Both the position numbers and the translations under genes were made by a program. A stretch of 64,000 nt of DNA from Epichloe hybrida (lineage: Eukaryota; Ascomycota; Sordariomycetes; Hypocreales; Clavicipitaceae), in contig JAFEKR010000018.1 of NCBI GenBank assembly GCA_019022495.1, positions 682,001 to 746,000 on the forward strand, in the 5' to 3' direction. The stretch's first letter is position 1; every line of letters starts with the position of its first letter. Below, in pieces: positions 1 to 13,400 of this stretch. The notes under the pieces are model-generated. The model was given only the letters and a program-made list of their open reading frames with translations. It was not told the origin of the DNA and did not search any database.

Positions 1-81
1 GTGTAGGGTGCGCGCGCGGCCTAAGCTTCTGCTAGGTAATTACAGCTATGACGCGTGATTAATATCACCTTTATTCTAATA
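1..81 (-). repeat. 3'-terminal fragment of a copia family B LTR
   Basis: These 81 bases match 7311-7391 and 13761-13841, the right-hand ends of the two B1 LTRs, including the end TTCTAAYA. At 82 the sequence changes to family A gag. The fragment is either the edge of a B element continuing left of the window or a solo LTR inserted in A1. Confidence 0.85.
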
Positions 82-1472
82 TATACCTTTATAGTAATTC
101 CCCTCTAAGGATTAGATTATAAAAAAAATCTTAGAGCTTATAAAGATATATAAGAATAGTAATTATTATAGTAAAAAGCTATATAACTTCTTAATACTAA
201 AGATTACGCTCTTTAAAAATAAGTATAATAGAATTAACTTTCCTTAAACATATTATTAAAAGGCTTTCCTTATTATATTAATAAGTAATACTAAATAATA
301 CTACCTTAATTACCTCTTTAGAAATAACTATTCCTATAAAGAGATAATTACTTATATTTATTAATACTTTAAGATAAAAAGTAACTAATAATTCTATTAC
401 TATAAGTAAAGTAATATAACACTAAAGAGTATAATTTAGAAAACCCCTAATAAAAGTAAGCTTAATTACCTTAAGATTATATTATTAACTCTTATAAAGA
501 TTTATAAAGGCCTATATCCTACTAAAATAGTAAATATAAAACTCTATAAGTAAGTATTAAATACTATAGCTAGTATGCCTAAATATTAAATAGTAAAATA
601 TATACACTCTATAGGCTTTAAAAGTCTTACTAAAGACCTCTATAAGGTAATTATTATTATAGAATTAAATAAGAAGTCCTCCTAATACCTTTAGTACTAA
701 TAAGGAGACTCTCTAGAGGCTATGTTTAATAATTATTAGTATAAATAATAATCCTATAGTAAAGGAAGCTATTATAAATAAAGCCTTAGGCTAAGTACTA
801 AGTATTACTTTATATATAGTAAAAGTAGCTACTAGTCTTCTAATTACTTTACTAAAGAATATTAAAAAGAGAAAAACTACTAGTAAGCTAGTAAAATATA
901 TTATATACTCCCTTTAAAAAAGAGATTCTAGGTATTTATTACCTTTTATAAAGAGTAAGATAATAATAAGCTTAATAAAGGCTTAGGTAAGAATTAGGAA
1001 GTATATCTTATAGCTTATATAAAAGCTAGAGATAATAATAATAATATAAAGAAGCTACTATTAATAGTATATCTAAGTATTATATAATTCTTTTACTCTA
1101 GACTATAGACTAATTATAATACTACTAATATTAATATCCTTATAACCTTATATAATTAAGCTTTTTAATATATATTTCTTAAATAAGAGCTTTATAAGCT
1201 ATAAGAGTGTAATAAAGGCTTAATTTACTATATCTCTAAAGAATACTATTCTAAAGAGGTCTTTAAAGAAATCTTACCTAATACTAGCGCTATAGGGAAA
1301 TTAAGTGTAGGAGAGGTATTAGTAAAGGCTTTATTAAGATTAATACCTTTATTAAAGGTAATCCCTTATAAGTCTTAAATTATTATATTTAGCGCTAGAT
1401 TAGTAGTTATAAAAGGTATTCTTTATATGCTTATAGAACTTAGAGAGCTTAAATTCTATATTCTAAACATAC
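82..1472 (+). pseudogene. A1 gag and protease remnant
   Basis: The segment matches the reverse complement of about 36730-38110 in A3. A readable but stop-ridden frame near 1265-1472 carries a segment resembling the aspartic protease of TDD-type copia elements (NTSAIGKLSVGEV, then KALLRLIPLLKV, then a FSAR segment). The first residues would be DTGA in an active enzyme, so the catalytic Asp appears replaced by Asn. Upstream is gag, too degraded to define a start. The segment stops at the left LTR of D1. Confidence 0.7.
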
Positions 1473-1705
1473 TGTTGGACCGAGCAGCTAGGATTAGAAA
1501 TGAAGGTATGGATTGAGTTGCCCGACCCTGTAAGAGGGCGTGGACTACGGTTTAAATAACTAAGTACCTGTACTATGGGGTGTGTAATCTACCTATATAA
1601 ACTATACTATGTATCTACTGAAGGTCTGGAAAAGTAACTAGTTAGGTAAGTCTTAGTGTCTAAGTTACCTGTATGCAATTAAACGCTTGTGGTAGGATTC
1701 TAACA
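1473..1705 (-). repeat. 3' LTR of D1
   Basis: This 233-bp LTR begins TGTTGGACCGAG and ends GATTCTAACA (5'-TG, CA-3'). It retains CpG and CpA dinucleotides, unlike its surroundings. It is assigned as the 3' LTR because a polypurine tract follows on its inner side when read on the - strand. No second copy is visible. Confidence 0.8.
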
Positions 1706-1717
1706 CATCCCCCTAGG
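1706..1717 (-). other. Polypurine tract of D1
   Basis: CATCCCCCTAGG directly abuts the LTR. On the - strand it reads CCTAGGGGGATG, a typical plus-strand priming tract, and it fixes the element's orientation. Confidence 0.7.
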
Positions 1718-1769
1718 AGGCCTGTAATTAAGGCATCCTATAATAATTTAATTAAATTAATCTCTGTAA

Positions 1770-4700
1770 TAATCTAATTATTATTAATTATAGCAGGGTC
1801 TTCTAGTAATTCCTGCTCTTTTAGGTTAGTACTAAGCATTTAATCTAGTAACTATATAAGACCTAGTGCCTATCTAAAGTCCGTAAATACTTTTCCTATT
1901 AGTAGCTTTGTAAGGCTATTAGTAATTATCTCTTTTATTGCCTTCTAGGTAATATTAAAGGTTCCCTTTGTGACCTCTTAATAAAGCTAGTGATAATGGA
2001 TGTTAACGTAGCGTAGTTGCGTTGTGAGCTTAACAAATTCCTCCTTAAGAAGACGAATTATCTGCATATTATTATATTTAATCTTAAGGGTGTTTTCTCT
2101 TAGATGTAACCTAACTTCCTAATATAATTATTTGAAGGTAATTAGCTCTTTGCTGTAATGCAATAGCGCTAGGAGCTCTGCTTCTATGGAAGAGGTTGTT
2201 ATAGTTTCTTGTCTTCTTACTTTAAAGAGCATAGGACCTTTAAAGAGCTTTATGATATAGCCCTGTGAGCTTCTCCTTATAACTAGATTATTAGTAAAGG
2301 AGGCATTACTATAAGCCTTAAGTTTAGGATTATTACTATTAAACTTAATTAATAAATCTCCCTACGCGTAACTATACTCCAGAGCCTTTTCTATAGCTTC
2401 TATGTGCTAAGGTCCTAGGTGTTAAAGGTGCTGTGATAGTTATAATGCTGTAAAGGTAATGTCTAGCCGTGTGATAATCGTAGGATATAGCAAAGTACTA
2501 ACTAGGGATTAATATCTCTTTAAATCCTTTGGATTAATATTACCTTTAAAGGGATTAAGTGAAATAGTAGTTATTAGTGCTATTAGCTTCTGTTCTAGGA
2601 CTTTAATGTTAAATTTAATCGCGGCTTTGTTTTAATAGGACTTCTAATTAAGCTATAATCGTTGATTTTCGCGGTCTCTAATGATTTCAACCCCTAAGAA
2701 CCATTGTAAATCGCCAAGGTCCTTAATGTTATATCTCTTAAAGAGTCTCTCTCTAAATTTATTATAAAGAGCTAACTTTCCCTTTATAAATAAGGCTATG
2801 AGGTTATTAATGTAAAAGAAGATAATTAATTTGTTCTTAATAAACATATAAATGTCTTTAAAGATCTATGTGAATCCTTTACTTACTAACTATTTAATTA
2901 ATTCCTTTATCTAAAGAAGAGGAGCTTTGCGTAGCCTGTAGATAGCGCTTAAGAGCTTTAAGTAAGCTTGTTTATCCCTATAACCTAGCGGTATCTTATA
3001 ATACACCTCTTTATCTAGCTTTAAGTTTAGGAAAGCTATAACGAAGTTATACTAAGTATAGAATTACTATAAGAAGCCTAAATGTAATACTTACTAATGT
3101 AGTAGCTCTTATAGAAAGGTTTCCTTTTGCTTGCTAATTCCTAAGTACACATAATTAAGCCTTATGCCTTATAAGGTAGCCTAATTAATCTAGCTTATAG
3201 GCAAATACCTAAGTAAGTCCTAAGACCTTAATATAGGAAGGGACTTCTAATCTACTGACTTTAATAGTAACCTTGTTATTAATAACTTTATTATACTCTT
3301 TATCTCTTGCTTTAATAAATGCCTTTTCTTTAGGGTGCCTAGCTAAATAATTATAATAAGTAGGAGGTAAAGGAAGTCTTAATATATAAGGCTTTTCCTT
3401 ACTCTTAGCTCCTAGGGTAAAGGTAGTAGTAAAGGCTTTGAGGAGGTTGTCTTTATTAATGTTAGGAATATCTAGATCTTTATCTTTGTGATCCATTTCA
3501 GAGGGATTTAGCAGACTATTAATATTTATTAGTTCGTAATCCGAAAAATCTAGTTGATAGCTAGGTGAAGTTAGAGGAGTTAGGAGAGTTAATTCCTAGG
3601 TTCCTTTTTCCTTTTCTTTATTATTTAGTTAATTATAATTATGTTAATCTTCTTGCTAATGTATTAGAGGAAGGGAGTCTTATGCTTATAGGAGCCTTAT
3701 ATCCTAAGGATGTCTTACCTCTATATTATTAACCTTAAAGTCTTCTATAAGCTCTTAAAGGAGGTGTCTTTTAGGCTTTTTTTCCTTAATTAAAAGGTCC
3801 TTTTCTTAAGCATAGAAGATTAACTTATGAAAGGTAATATAGCTTAATAAGAACTAATAATTCCTTTATATTATTAGTACCTAAATTAGATATTAGGTGG
3901 AAGAGATATAACTAGCTAGATAACTAATATAAGCTCTTTATAATAGCTTTGGACCTGTCTTCCTAAGCTTATCCTATATTATTACGAAAGCTTTGTATCT
4001 AAAAGCTTAAAGATGATTTAATGAAGCTTCTAGCTTCTCTAGTAGATGGTTCTATTAAAGCTTATTCTCTTGTAGCTATTTATTTAAAGCTTAATGTAGT
4101 GAAAGCTAATCTAGAGACTTTCTAGGCATACGATTAAGGATATAAATAGCTGCTTCCGCGGCTATAGGCTAAAGATTCTCTGGAAAGCCTGCTTAGGTTA
4201 TTAGAGTTATTATAACTCTTATTATCACCCCCCTAGACCGCTTAGCGTGCCTATTTTAGTGTAAATAAGCTAGACTAGACTTTCTGATAATAATGCCTTT
4301 ATTAGTAACCTCTGCCTCTTGCTTCTTAGTTTAGAAGGTAGTTTCCCTATTAGTAATAATAACTATAATGTGAATTCTAAAGGTTCTTATATAGCGCGCT
4401 TCTAATTAATTAAAGTAAGACGTAATTTTAGTCTTTGTTAGAATTATAAAGATATAGCGGAGGCCTGTTGCCCTATAAGTAAAGAAAGTAATGTAATAAT
4501 TCTTATTATAACCCTGTGATTAAGTAAAGAGGTTATAGGTTATAACCTAAAGGGGTCCTAAGGGTAGGGAATCTATCTGTAGAACTTGTGATATTTGCCT
4601 CTACGCCTTAGCTATGTGATAAATCTCATATTTACCCTTGCTGCGCTCTTTTGTTAGTACGTTAACCTTTTAAAGCACTTGATCTATTATATCTTTACCT

Positions 4701-6435
4701 AGATGAGCTATCCTTATATACTAAAGGTCTGCTTTTATAGCTATTAGGGGTTTTAGGTTATGAGAGTCCTTTCTAATAGTAAAAGCCTTATTAGGGCTAT
4801 CCCCTTTGATATATAGTTGTGTACTAAGGGTTGTAGTTAAAAAGATCTTATAATTACCTCTTACTAGGTCTATAATAATCCCTATGAGATTATCCTACCT
4901 TATGCCTTTTGTTATAAGCAGCTAAAGTAATATAAGGTTTGTAAAGAAGGTTAGTTAATACTATGCGTTTAATAATATAAGGGTCTAGCTATCTGTTAAT
5001 TTAATCTAGGCTATGCTAACGCTATAAGCCTTAGTGACTCTGTACCTAGCTTAGATACTTAGTTAATTGCTATAATCTAGGTAAATAAACTAGTGTTTAT
5101 TATTAAATATATGTACTAAAGTACTACTATTAAGTATTACTCGCGAGCGCCCTTAGGCATAAAAAGCCTTTAAAGATAGCTTTGTAGCTATAAAGGTAGT
5201 ATTGCCCTCTAGCTTGCTTTCCTTTGCTTCCTTAGCTTCCTTTGCGTTATGTTCCTTAAGCTATGTGTTATAGGCCTTTTTGATATTATTAGGTTGTTAA
5301 TTTATTACTTCTTTTGCCTTTTTTAATTAATCTTCCTTAATAGTCTAATTCTTAGGTAGGTAAAGCATTTAATATTTCTTCTAAGAATCCTTTAACTTCT
5401 TAGCCTTATACTTATTGTAATAAATGCAGAGTGACTTCTTATCTCCCTTATTAAGATCTTCTTTAGTCTAACTATTAAGAGTTAGCTCTACTCTAAAAGA
5501 TTCTCCTGATTTGCTTTAAGACTTTCCCTAGGCTTTAATTAGATACCTAATCCTTATAATTATAGAGTAGAAATCAAGGGTTTTACCCTTAATCTTAGCG
5601 GTAAAGATCAGTGAATTGATTTAAGCTGAAATTAAAGGGAATTAGGTGCTAATAGCATTATTGATTATCTTAATTAGAGAGTTGCCTTTTGTAATTAAGT
5701 AATTTACTTAAAAGCATTGCTTATAGCTAATTAACGCGTTAGCAAGCTATTTGTTAATATTAACCTTTAATAGGCTTCGCTTAATGACTTTATTGAAATT
5801 GACCTTAGCGTGATGCCTAATCGTTCTATTTGAGGGTATTATATTCCTTATAAGCTCTCTAAGCTTCTTATAAAGTGAGATATGCTGTAGGATTATTTGC
5901 TTGTACTTATTTCTAAGCGTTGTAATAAACTAATTATAGTATTCTCTTATAGTCTTTAATAGACTCTAATACTAGCTATTAAACACTTGATATTATCTAT
6001 TAAGAACTGTACACTAAGCGCTATCTTTAGCATTATCTAGTTTTTTAAGGGTATTTGAAGTATCCCTCTTTAGTTAAGTTAATAATAGGGGTGACGCTTA
6101 TAGGAGAAGAGCTTTCTTAAGGCTACTGCTAATTGCTTGTGACTCTAGATGTTAACGTTCTTGAGTGTATTTGAGGCCCTTTGGTCTGGTTTTCTAGTAA
6201 TGCGATTAAAGCTGCAATTACTGCTTTTCTTGCTGCTGGAGTCCCCTTTCCTATTAGGATTGGCGGCTTAGGTGGGTAGTTGAGAGTTGTTGTTGAATTA
6301 GGATCAATGAAGACCTAAATCCTGTCTTTAACAGCTCTTGCCTTTATTATCTTGAACCACAGGTCCCAATGATATGGTTCCTGCAGCTTGACTGCTGGCT
6401 CATAGCCTCTTGCAGTGTTGGTTTCCTCGCAAGAG
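1770..6435 (-). pseudogene. D1 gag-pol remnant (copia, YVDD type)
   Basis: From right to left on the - strand: a gag N-terminal region (6420 down to about 6130) with WDLWFKIIKARAV and a long Ala/Ile helix segment; integrase in the middle, not resolved residue by residue; RT at about 3500-2600, including RHPKEKAFIKARDKEYN and DLGDLQWFLGVEI; and RNase H near 2200-2140 with SSIEAELLAL. These are standard copia domains. The RT box at 2813-2824 reads YINN in place of YVDD, so catalysis is lost. A gag Trp codon near 6320 is a TAG stop. The 3' limit is approximate because several stops follow RNase H; the 5' start is deleted. Confidence 0.8.
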
Positions 6436-6597
6436 AGATAGTTACCTTTTACCTTTTAGAAGGAGATATCTATTAATTATATTATTAACTTAGTTATCCT
6501 TCTATTTAATAGCTTATAAAGATCCTTTACTAAGCTAGTTATAAAGTTAAACGCTAGGTAATTAAGAAATTAACTAAAGTTTACTACTATTACTAGA
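6436..6597 (+). pseudogene. A1 pol fragment between D1 and the hAT-like element
   Basis: The sequence is the reverse complement of A2 from about 21660 down to 21495 and lies just upstream of the integrase core. It ends at TTACTAGA, the target site of the hAT-like insertion. Confidence 0.85.
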
Positions 6598-6605
6598 CAG
6601 AGCTT

Positions 6606-6742
6606 TACATGTAGTGTAGTAAATGTAGTATTTTGACTTTTCGTGTAGTGTGTAGTGTAGTGAATTGTAGTGTAGTGTAGTATGTAGTGTAGTGTAGTAA
6701 ATACTACATTACACTACAAATACTACATGTAGTGTAGGGGTA
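6606..6742. repeat. Left subterminal TGTAG/CTACA repeats of the hAT-like element
   Basis: Reiterated TGTAGTG motifs occur on + and, further in, as CTACA inverted copies (near 6700-6730), giving potential hairpins. hAT transposases bind short repeated subterminal motifs; here that role is inferred. Confidence 0.6.
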
Positions 6743-7084
6743 AAATTAAAAGTGGGGCATATTAATATCTTATTATATTCCTTAGATTTTTCTTTATTAA
6801 GTTATTATAAGCCTTAATTTTTATTATAATTTAGTTATTTAGTTATAAATCTATAAAGTTTATACTTATTTCAACTATTAAGCTTATAGTAAGAATAGGG
6901 TAGCTTAATATAGTATCTTTTAGGATTTATATATAGGTCTAATTTCTTACTAAATTTAAGAGATTACTTTACCTTTCTACCTTTTTTATTAGATTTATAA
7001 TTTATTTTAATATACTTTTTTTACTTTAAATCTAAGATTTACCCTAAAGAAATTATTTAGTATTATATATAAATAGAATATTAT
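6743..7084. other. Left interior of the hAT-like element, no gene seen
   Basis: A+T-rich sequence without a recognisable frame. GTGGGGCATA near 6755 recurs near 14190 on the other side of B1. The last five bases ATTAT (7080-7084) are the B1 target site. Confidence 0.5.
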
Positions 7085-7391
7085 TGTTGGATTCACAGGG
7101 TATTGAATTCAATGTAATACAGTCGTAAGCCCGAAGAATAGTATTGTTATTAATTATCTATTCTAGGCTGCGTTATTTGTTATTATAATTAATTAAGTTC
7201 TAGGAAAAGAGAGGTAAAAAGCTAGAAGTTATAATATATAAAGGGAAAAGGGGTTACGCGTTTATATCCCTATATTTCCTAGCTAATTAACATGCTAGGT
7301 TATAGGTCACGTGTGGGGTCCGCGCGTAGCCTAAGCTTTTACTAGGTAATTATAGCTATGACGCGTGATTAATATTACCTTTGTTCTAACA
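7085..7391 (-). repeat. 3' LTR of B1
   Basis: This 307-bp LTR begins TGTTGGATTCACAGGG. It is collinear with 13535-13841 and differs mainly by C/T and G/A changes. Confidence 0.92.
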
Positions 7392-7409
7392 CTAGAACTT
7401 CTCTCTTTT
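7392..7409 (-). other. Candidate polypurine tract of B1
   Basis: Read on the - strand, the sequence next to the LTR is AAAAGAGAGAAGTTCTAG. It is purine-rich and at the expected place. Confidence 0.55.
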
Positions 7410-7559
7410 AATATAATTATTAATATGTAATATTAATTATAGAAATAAAAAAGGAAAGACAGATTAAGAATATAATTAATAAGGGATATAAGGAAAAAAA
7501 CTTATATCCTATCTAGGCGTATAATTACTAATAAAAGGGAAATAATAATCTCGCTTAGC

Positions 7560-10500
7560 CTATAAGCCTATATAAGGATAAGTAAGTTCTTCTAAATCCC
7601 TTCTTTTCTTTAAAATAACATATATACTATACTATAGCGTGTATATAATATCTTCCTTCTCCTTAGTAATACCTTTATCCTCTTATACACTACTATTAAT
7701 TTCTATAGTCTATTAGGAGGGCCTAGTAAGCTAGCGTGGTTATAGCCACTAGGGATATTAACTATAGGGGCGTAGATCCCCTATGTATTACTATCTTATC
7801 CCTATAGCTATCCTCCTAGAGGATTACCTTTTCCTCTTACTATATATATATTACGCGTAGGTAACCTATCCCTTTATCTAGATAGTTATCTAGTTAGTTA
7901 AGATAAAGCTCTTAAGGGCCTTATTAAGTAATACCTTTATAAAGGCATTAGCTAGGTTATTCTCTTTATTAATCTATTAAATCTCGTAGAGTTCTTAGTG
8001 TTTATATAACTATTAAAGGGCTATAATATTAATTATTAGGCATTTCTCCTTTGTTATACTAAGCTTAATAAGGCACTTATATAAGGAGTATAAATCCATA
8101 TATATAATAACTAGGATTTTTAGGAGCTTTAGTTAGTTAGTGACTAAGTTTAGGGTGGTTATAATTACGTAAGCTATATTAACACTAGCTACCATACCAT
8201 AAACTTCTAAGGTAAGTATGCTTTATGTAACTCTCTTACTCTTTATTAAGCTAAAGTGTATAATATTACCTTTAATTATAAATTTACTATTAGTGTAGTC
8301 TTTATTTATTAGAATAAGTATATATCCTAGTTATAAGGATAGGTCCTAGTTATTAGTAAAGGATTTATTTATAAAGGTAAAGAGCTTTACCTTCTTAAGG
8401 TTAATTAGGATAAACATTAGACCTCTCTCTAGGTAATCTATCTACTACTTTAGGCAGTAATTAAGGGCTTTTATATTCTCTAGGGTTAGCTCCTAGTATT
8501 ATGTAGTAATAGATAAGTTAAAGTAAGCCTCTAGTTAGTAGATTAAGGTAATATAAGCGCCTTAGGCCTTTTACTTAATATACTTACGCTTTAAATTAGT
8601 TATAGGGACTAACTCTAACTTATTACTCTACCCTTTTTACTAGATCTTAATAGTATTATTCTCTAGTGTAATAATACTACTATTAAACATAAGGGGACTA
8701 TCCTAGGTTAGAAACTGCTTTAGCTTTATATTAAAGCCTACTATAATAAGCTAGGTCTCTTCCTTCTTAGAGAACTTCTTATCTAAGAGGCTAATTATAT
8801 TATTAGTTTATATTCTAATATAAGTAAAGTTAGGGCTTTCCTTTATAGTTATAAGCAGGTAGGGATTATATATAGAGGTTTCTATCTAGAGGTTCTCTCT
8901 ATAATACTTATAATATATAACCTACTAGTACGTTCCTGCTTCTATAAGCTTGTAAAGAGGTTTAATAACCCTTATGATTATACTAGGTAAGTAAAGGTGC
9001 TATATATAAATTAGTAAGCGTGCTAGGATTAGTTACTCTAGTAATGTACAGGCCTATACATAAGCCTAATAGATATCTCTTAGCTAGATAAGGAATTTCC
9101 TTAATCTCGCCAATAGGGCTATTACAAGAATAAGATGTTAGCTCGCGCGTTGAATTATTAGGGCTTATGTAAGAATAGCCTATTTCCCTTTATCCTCACA
9201 CCCTTAGATTATAAGGCATGACTTTTTATAGGGTTTTATTATTTTACCTTTAATCTTATTAATGATTTAGGAATTAAAGATTTAAATCCCACTATATTCT
9301 TCCTTATTAAATATAATAAATTTAAATATACCTTACTTAATTAAAGTGTTAATCTCTGCTTTTATTAATAGCTTAAATAGTTTGCCTAGGGTCTTAATAA
9401 TTCCTTCCTTATATAGCTTAATTATAAGAGCTAGGTTACTATATTCTTTTGCTAATAGGAAGGTATTAGCACCTTAAGGTATTATAGGAGAGTTCTTCTA
9501 TAGCCTTCCACGTCCTTACTTTAATAGTATTAGTAGCACTATATTCTTATTATAGGCCTCTTACCCTTTCTCTCCTTTCTCTTTACTAGGCTTTATTATC
9601 TTCTTTATATTAGAATTATTATAGTAAGGCTTAATAGATATTAACTTAAAGGTCTTTAGGCCTCTAGGTATATTAAGTATATAGCTCTCTCTAGTAATTA
9701 TTAGTAGCTTATATAGACCTGCCTATCCCTTGCCTTCTTACTAGACCTTAACCTTTAATCTAAGTAGTAGGCTAAGGGTCTTTAAGGTGTCTAGGCTATT
9801 ATATTTAGTAAGGGCCTTATTAACCTTCTAGATAGCGTGGAGTCTCTTAATCTCTTTAGTAGCCTTCTATACTATAATTATATACTATATAATATTAGGT
9901 AATAGCAAGGACTTACTTATTATATATAGGTAGGCTCTAAAGATAAGGAGGGTTAGGATAAGACTATTAGGGCCTATAGTATTATTTAGGGCCTTAATTA
10001 CTATTTAAAGGGTAATAGGTTCTAGCGTTATAGGGTATTTATGTCTAATTATATTATAGGCTCTTTAGAGTAGCCTATAATACCTTTTAACCTTCCCTAT
10101 ACTATAGTATGCCTTAATAAGGACTTCCTTAATTAAAATTAACATTAAAGCTACAAATTATCTAAATTTATTACTGTGGAAGTTTATTCTAGCGTCTGTG
10201 ATAATAAAGTCTAGGGGGCCTAGGTAAGCATTAATCTAGTATATTCAGAGGGCTTCCTAGGTTGTTTTTATAAAGATATTATTAAGGAATTTTGCTATAT
10301 TAAACACTGTGGCTATATCTATAGCGTAGAGTGTAGGGCGGTTACTATCTAGGTAGAAGATATTTACTATTACTTTGTAATTAAAGCTATACTTATTCTT
10401 AAGGGTAAACCTAAAGTAATTAGGGCTATCTATATGTATTTAGTATTAGTAGTAGATTTTTATTAGCTCCCTAATAGCTTTAATGTTAATATTATACCTT

Positions 10501-13400
10501 AATTTATAGAGAACCTTATGTAAATATTAGATTAATAGATACCTAAAGTAGCAATGTAATTACTATAGCTTGCCTTCTGTAAGGTAGCTCTAAGCAACTG
10601 CTTCTTCTTTCTATGTAAGAAGTATCTAGGCATAGCCCTATTTACGTATAATAGGGACTTTAATGTTTCCTTATTATAGCGTGTTCTTAGAGATATAAAG
10701 TATTTATAGGGATAACCTAAAAGAGGATGTTTCTAAAGGGAGTAGGTATATTAGCTAATCTAAGCGTAATAATCAGGTCTCCTACACCAAATCTAACTAA
10801 TGCATTCTTCTCTATTAATTTATTAAGCTATAATATAAGCATCTAATGTTATAAAGTAAGAAATTAAGGGTGCCTTACTATAGAGAACTTTGCGGCTTTT
10901 ATATTAGGCATAATCCCTTAGAATATTATATAGGAATAGTAATCTTCTAATATAAACATTACTAGGGCTTTGTTTATAAGTTCTTACTAAAAGGGGTTTT
11001 CTTTACTTAGGCTATGATACGCTACTTGCCTTATTAGGAATTAAACCGTTTTCTTGCTATTAATATAGGTTCTATATGTGAAGAAGCTTATAAGTACTAG
11101 CCTGTCTATATTATTAGGGCTGTTATTAAATCTAATACTCTTTATATACTAAGTGATTTTATTATTAATAGGGGGTTAGGACTTGTGTTCTCCCTTATAC
11201 TAAGTAAGAAATAAATAATATAAGTTATTAGTTAGATCCGTAAGGTAGTGGTTCTTAAAGTATTAAAATGCCTTCTTATAGTTCTCTTTAGGGTGCTTAA
11301 ATAACTAGCATCCTTCCTTACCATATATATAGCACTTCTTTATATAGGGAGTACCTTCTCTTCCTTATGGTTTTAAGGGGTATTAGGTCTCTTTTCCCTT
11401 CCTATTATATCTTTAGTTAGTCTAGAATTACTCTAGGGTTATAGCTTTAGTTAGAAATTATTAATAGTTCTTCTTCTTTTCCTTAATAAGATAAAGGGTT
11501 ATTCTAATCTATTTATAGAACTCTTATAGTCTATCTAGCGAATCTATAATTACTCCTCTACACTCTAGAATACTATAATAGGCTCTAATAAGTTAATTCT
11601 AGAGTGCCCTTTTAGTTTAGCCTACTTTAGGTACTACTTATTATAAGATAGCTAGTCTTTCTATAAGTTTATTAAAGTATTTAATTATTAACTTACTTAG
11701 GTTATTATTTATTATTTCTTATAGGGAAGTGTTATTTTACTCTAGTAAATATCTTTACTATATATCCTTAGTTTTAAATTATTCTCTTATATAGCTAATA
11801 AGCATAGGGAGATCTTATAGTTATCTAGGTTTAGAGAGGTAGTTTATATAGTATTATAGTACTTTGCCTTTAAGTATAACCTTAAAAGCATAACTAGCTT
11901 ATTTAGGCTAGATATTAAGTAACTTACACTTTTTATAGAATGTTTAAAGCTTTAATTTAAGGATATTATAGTTATTAGCGCTATAGAGTTATTCTTTAGG
12001 GTATACCTTAGATAGGTTAATAATTTACTTTAGTAAAGGTCTCTAGGTCTATAGGGGTTCTCTAGGTGTTTCCCTTTATATCTATAAAAGGGGTAGTAAG
12101 GTCTTTAGGAAGTAAGAGAGTGGTTTTATAAGTAGTACCCTTAGGGCTTATTATTCCCTCTAATCCTTCTCTTCCTTATATTAGGAAGGAGGAATTATAG
12201 CTCTTTAAGCTATGCTAATAGGGGCATTACTAGCCCTAGATAGTATAGGTTACCTCTATTAGTAACTCTCCTACTTAGGGGCATTATTAGTAGTGTTATT
12301 AAGGTAATACTACTTACTTACCTCTAGTGAAGGTATAGGTAGGGGAGTTACCTATAAATACTTATAAATAGTATCTTTAGGTAGTCTTAACTCTAGGTTA
12401 ATTAACCTTCCTAGGGGAGATTAGCTAGGCCTTCCTAGAGGGGATTAACTTAGTCTTCCTAGGGGAGTCTAGCTTATTAATTCTTTTAATAGTAATTATA
12501 CTAATAAATAAGGTAATAGGGTAAGTTACCTAGTTCTAATATTACTATTATCTAGTAGATTATAGAAGAACTCTTTGTTTTATAGGTTCTTTTAGAAGCC
12601 TATATACTTCTTCCTAGCCTCTTTAATTTCTTTAAGAGTCTAAAATCTAAATTCTTCTTAGTTTACTACTTCTTTAAGGTTATTTACTATCTTAGTACCT
12701 TTTCTAATAGTTATATACACTTTATTATAAAGAAGATAGTCTTAAAGTCTATTCTATAAAAGGTCTCTCCCTTCTATTAACTTATCCCTTAACTATTTAT
12801 AGAAGTTATTACTAAATTTAGAGAATAGTGTTTTTCTAAATAACCCTTACTCCTTATATTATTTAGTCTTTATAAGGATATAGAGACTAATTTCCTTAGG
12901 TATTATTATCTCTTTATATTTAGAACTTCCTATTTGTTAAAGTAATTCTTCTATAATATATTATTAAAGCCTTATAAAGATATAGAGGTATAAGTTAGTG
13001 TAAATAGGGGTTTTTCCTTTGTTAAGGTATTTATTACTATCTCCTGTTTTAACGCCTTCTATAGTATTATTATAGCTATTAGTCTTACTAGGAACTCTAA
13101 ATTAACTAGAGGTCCTAGATAGTCTAGCTATATTTAATATTCTAATTAATTAAGGGAGGTAGATCTTATAATATAAGGAGAAAAGGGGTATAACTATGAT
13201 TATATAACATGTTTTAGATGTAAAGGATTATAAGGCAAGGTAGTTAACTTTAAATATATAATAGAACGTATAATAAAGAAAGATAAGGGGATAGCTTAGC
13301 TACTAGCGTTAAACCTTTCTTTATTATTTTAGAGTCTATATAGATATAGATATTAATACTAAAGTAAGAAGAGAGCTATATTATACCTTTCTATTAGTAT
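7560..13400 (-). pseudogene. B1 gag-pol remnant (TDD-type copia)
   Basis: Landmarks read on the - strand: integrase core at about 10420-10150, with an INAYLGPP segment close to the second catalytic Asp; RT box at 8799-8807 reading TNN where TDD is expected, following a GI(stop) segment; and an RNase H tail near 8050-7920 with a basic KEK segment and NLANAFTK. Gag and protease occupy the right part (about 11300-13400) but I could not read them well. Stops are frequent in every frame, mostly TAA/TAG at former Gln/Trp codons. Limits are approximate. It cannot encode a functional protein. Confidence 0.75.

Larger units (their letters stand above)
1473..6435 (-). mobile_element. Copia element D1, 5'-truncated, inserted in A1
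   Basis: D1 is a Ty1/copia retrotransposon read on the - strand. It has one LTR (1473-1705) on its 3' side with an adjacent polypurine tract, then RNase H, RT, integrase and gag in the expected order toward the right. No second LTR is found: gag sequence runs directly into A1 at about 6433-6436. About 140 bp of A1 (equivalent to A2 21668-21807) is missing at this junction. A deletion therefore removed the D1 5' LTR together with adjacent A1 DNA. Family D occurs only once in the window, and its LTR and gag start have kept much more C+G than its pol. Confidence 0.85.

Noticed and set aside
6606..6742. Telomere-like TGTAG repeats
   Set aside because: Irregular, present at both ends of the hAT-like element in inverted form, and unlike TTAGGG; they are subterminal transposon repeats.
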